DNA from: Flavobacteriia bacterium
GTDB taxonomy: Bacteria; Bacteroidota; Bacteroidia; Flavobacteriales_D; Crocinitomicaceae
DNA: 42,656 nt
Assembly (NCBI GenBank): GCA_009924735.1
Contig: RFQZ01000024.1
Span: forward strand, 1 to 42,656
Direction of reading: 5' to 3'
In this document: positions 42,506-42,656 of the stretch, piece after piece
Layout: each line of letters opens with the position of its first letter
How positions within the stretch are numbered: position 1 is the first letter of the stretch
The notes under the pieces: generated by a model
Databases searched by the model: none
Told to the model about the DNA's origin: nothing
Seen by the model: only the letters and a program-made list of their open reading frames with translations
Position numbers and translations under genes: made by a program

Positions 42506-42656
42506 GGTAAATCAGACAAAATTTCCGTTCTTCGCTTTTGGCATATAGGTTGAAAAACCGTGTAGGCATTTTTAAAAGCGCAAATTCATGTCGTTGGGAA
42601 AGAAATTTTCTGCCAAAATGTCAAATGAAAAAATATATGGAAGAACATTTTTTGAA

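Overview
The window looks like a chromosomal segment of a Bacteroidota member, most likely a Flavobacteriales-type organism. Evidence: type IX secretion (T9SS) type A C-terminal sorting domains on four proteins, a SecD-SecF fusion, a ParE/ParC pair of the Bacteroidota kind, menaquinone genes, a Bacteroidota-style dihydroorotase, promoters of the TTG-N19-21-TAnnTTTG type and no obvious Shine-Dalgarno sequences. The assignment is inferred from gene content; no rRNA or other phylogenetic marker is present.

Layout. 1-5.6 kb (+): isocitrate dehydrogenase, a CutA-like protein, three very small genes, a DUF6671-like protein, dihydroorotase, and an SbtA-type bicarbonate transporter gene interrupted by one in-frame stop. 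5.6-8.1 kb: a gene-poor stretch, then a lipoprotein and a putative outer-membrane protein. 8.1-8.8 kb: two tandem 107-bp repeats with palindromic cores beside tRNA-Ser(UGA), which has its own promoter, encoded CCA and terminator. 8.8-12.6 kb (+): a menaquinone block (hotdog thioesterase, menF, menD) translationally coupled to a TerC-type membrane protein. 12.6-13.8 kb (-): a frameshifted glycerophosphodiesterase lipoprotein gene and a small putative barrel protein.

13.8-20.2 kb is accessory in character. Two related proteins with a Bacteroidota 'TLxRxF...TLDxLAxxI' N-terminal domain bracket AT-rich genes for a lipoprotein and a MORN-like/coiled-coil exported protein. They are followed by a uracil-DNA-glycosylase-like protein, a secreted protein whose natural start codon appears to be AUA, and a gene remnant. 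20.2-23.5 kb (+): a sodium:solute symporter, a T9SS beta-helix protein, and a 95-residue protein that is almost only a signal peptide plus a sorting domain. 23.5-31.3 kb (-): parC, parE and secDF.

31.3-42.5 kb (-) is one tightly packed series, apparently transcribed from 42.5 kb towards 31.3 kb. It holds a very large PNGase F-like T9SS protein with a LamG-containing insertion, a 32-residue membrane peptide, a choice-of-anchor-B T9SS protein, a GT2 glycosyltransferase, a HAD phosphatase, a YwqK/MORN-like protein, a lipoprotein, a GT9 and a GT4 glycosyltransferase. It joins T9SS cargo to surface-glycan synthesis. Three genes in the window show lesions (internal stop, frameshift, lost ATG); these may be real decay or sequence errors.
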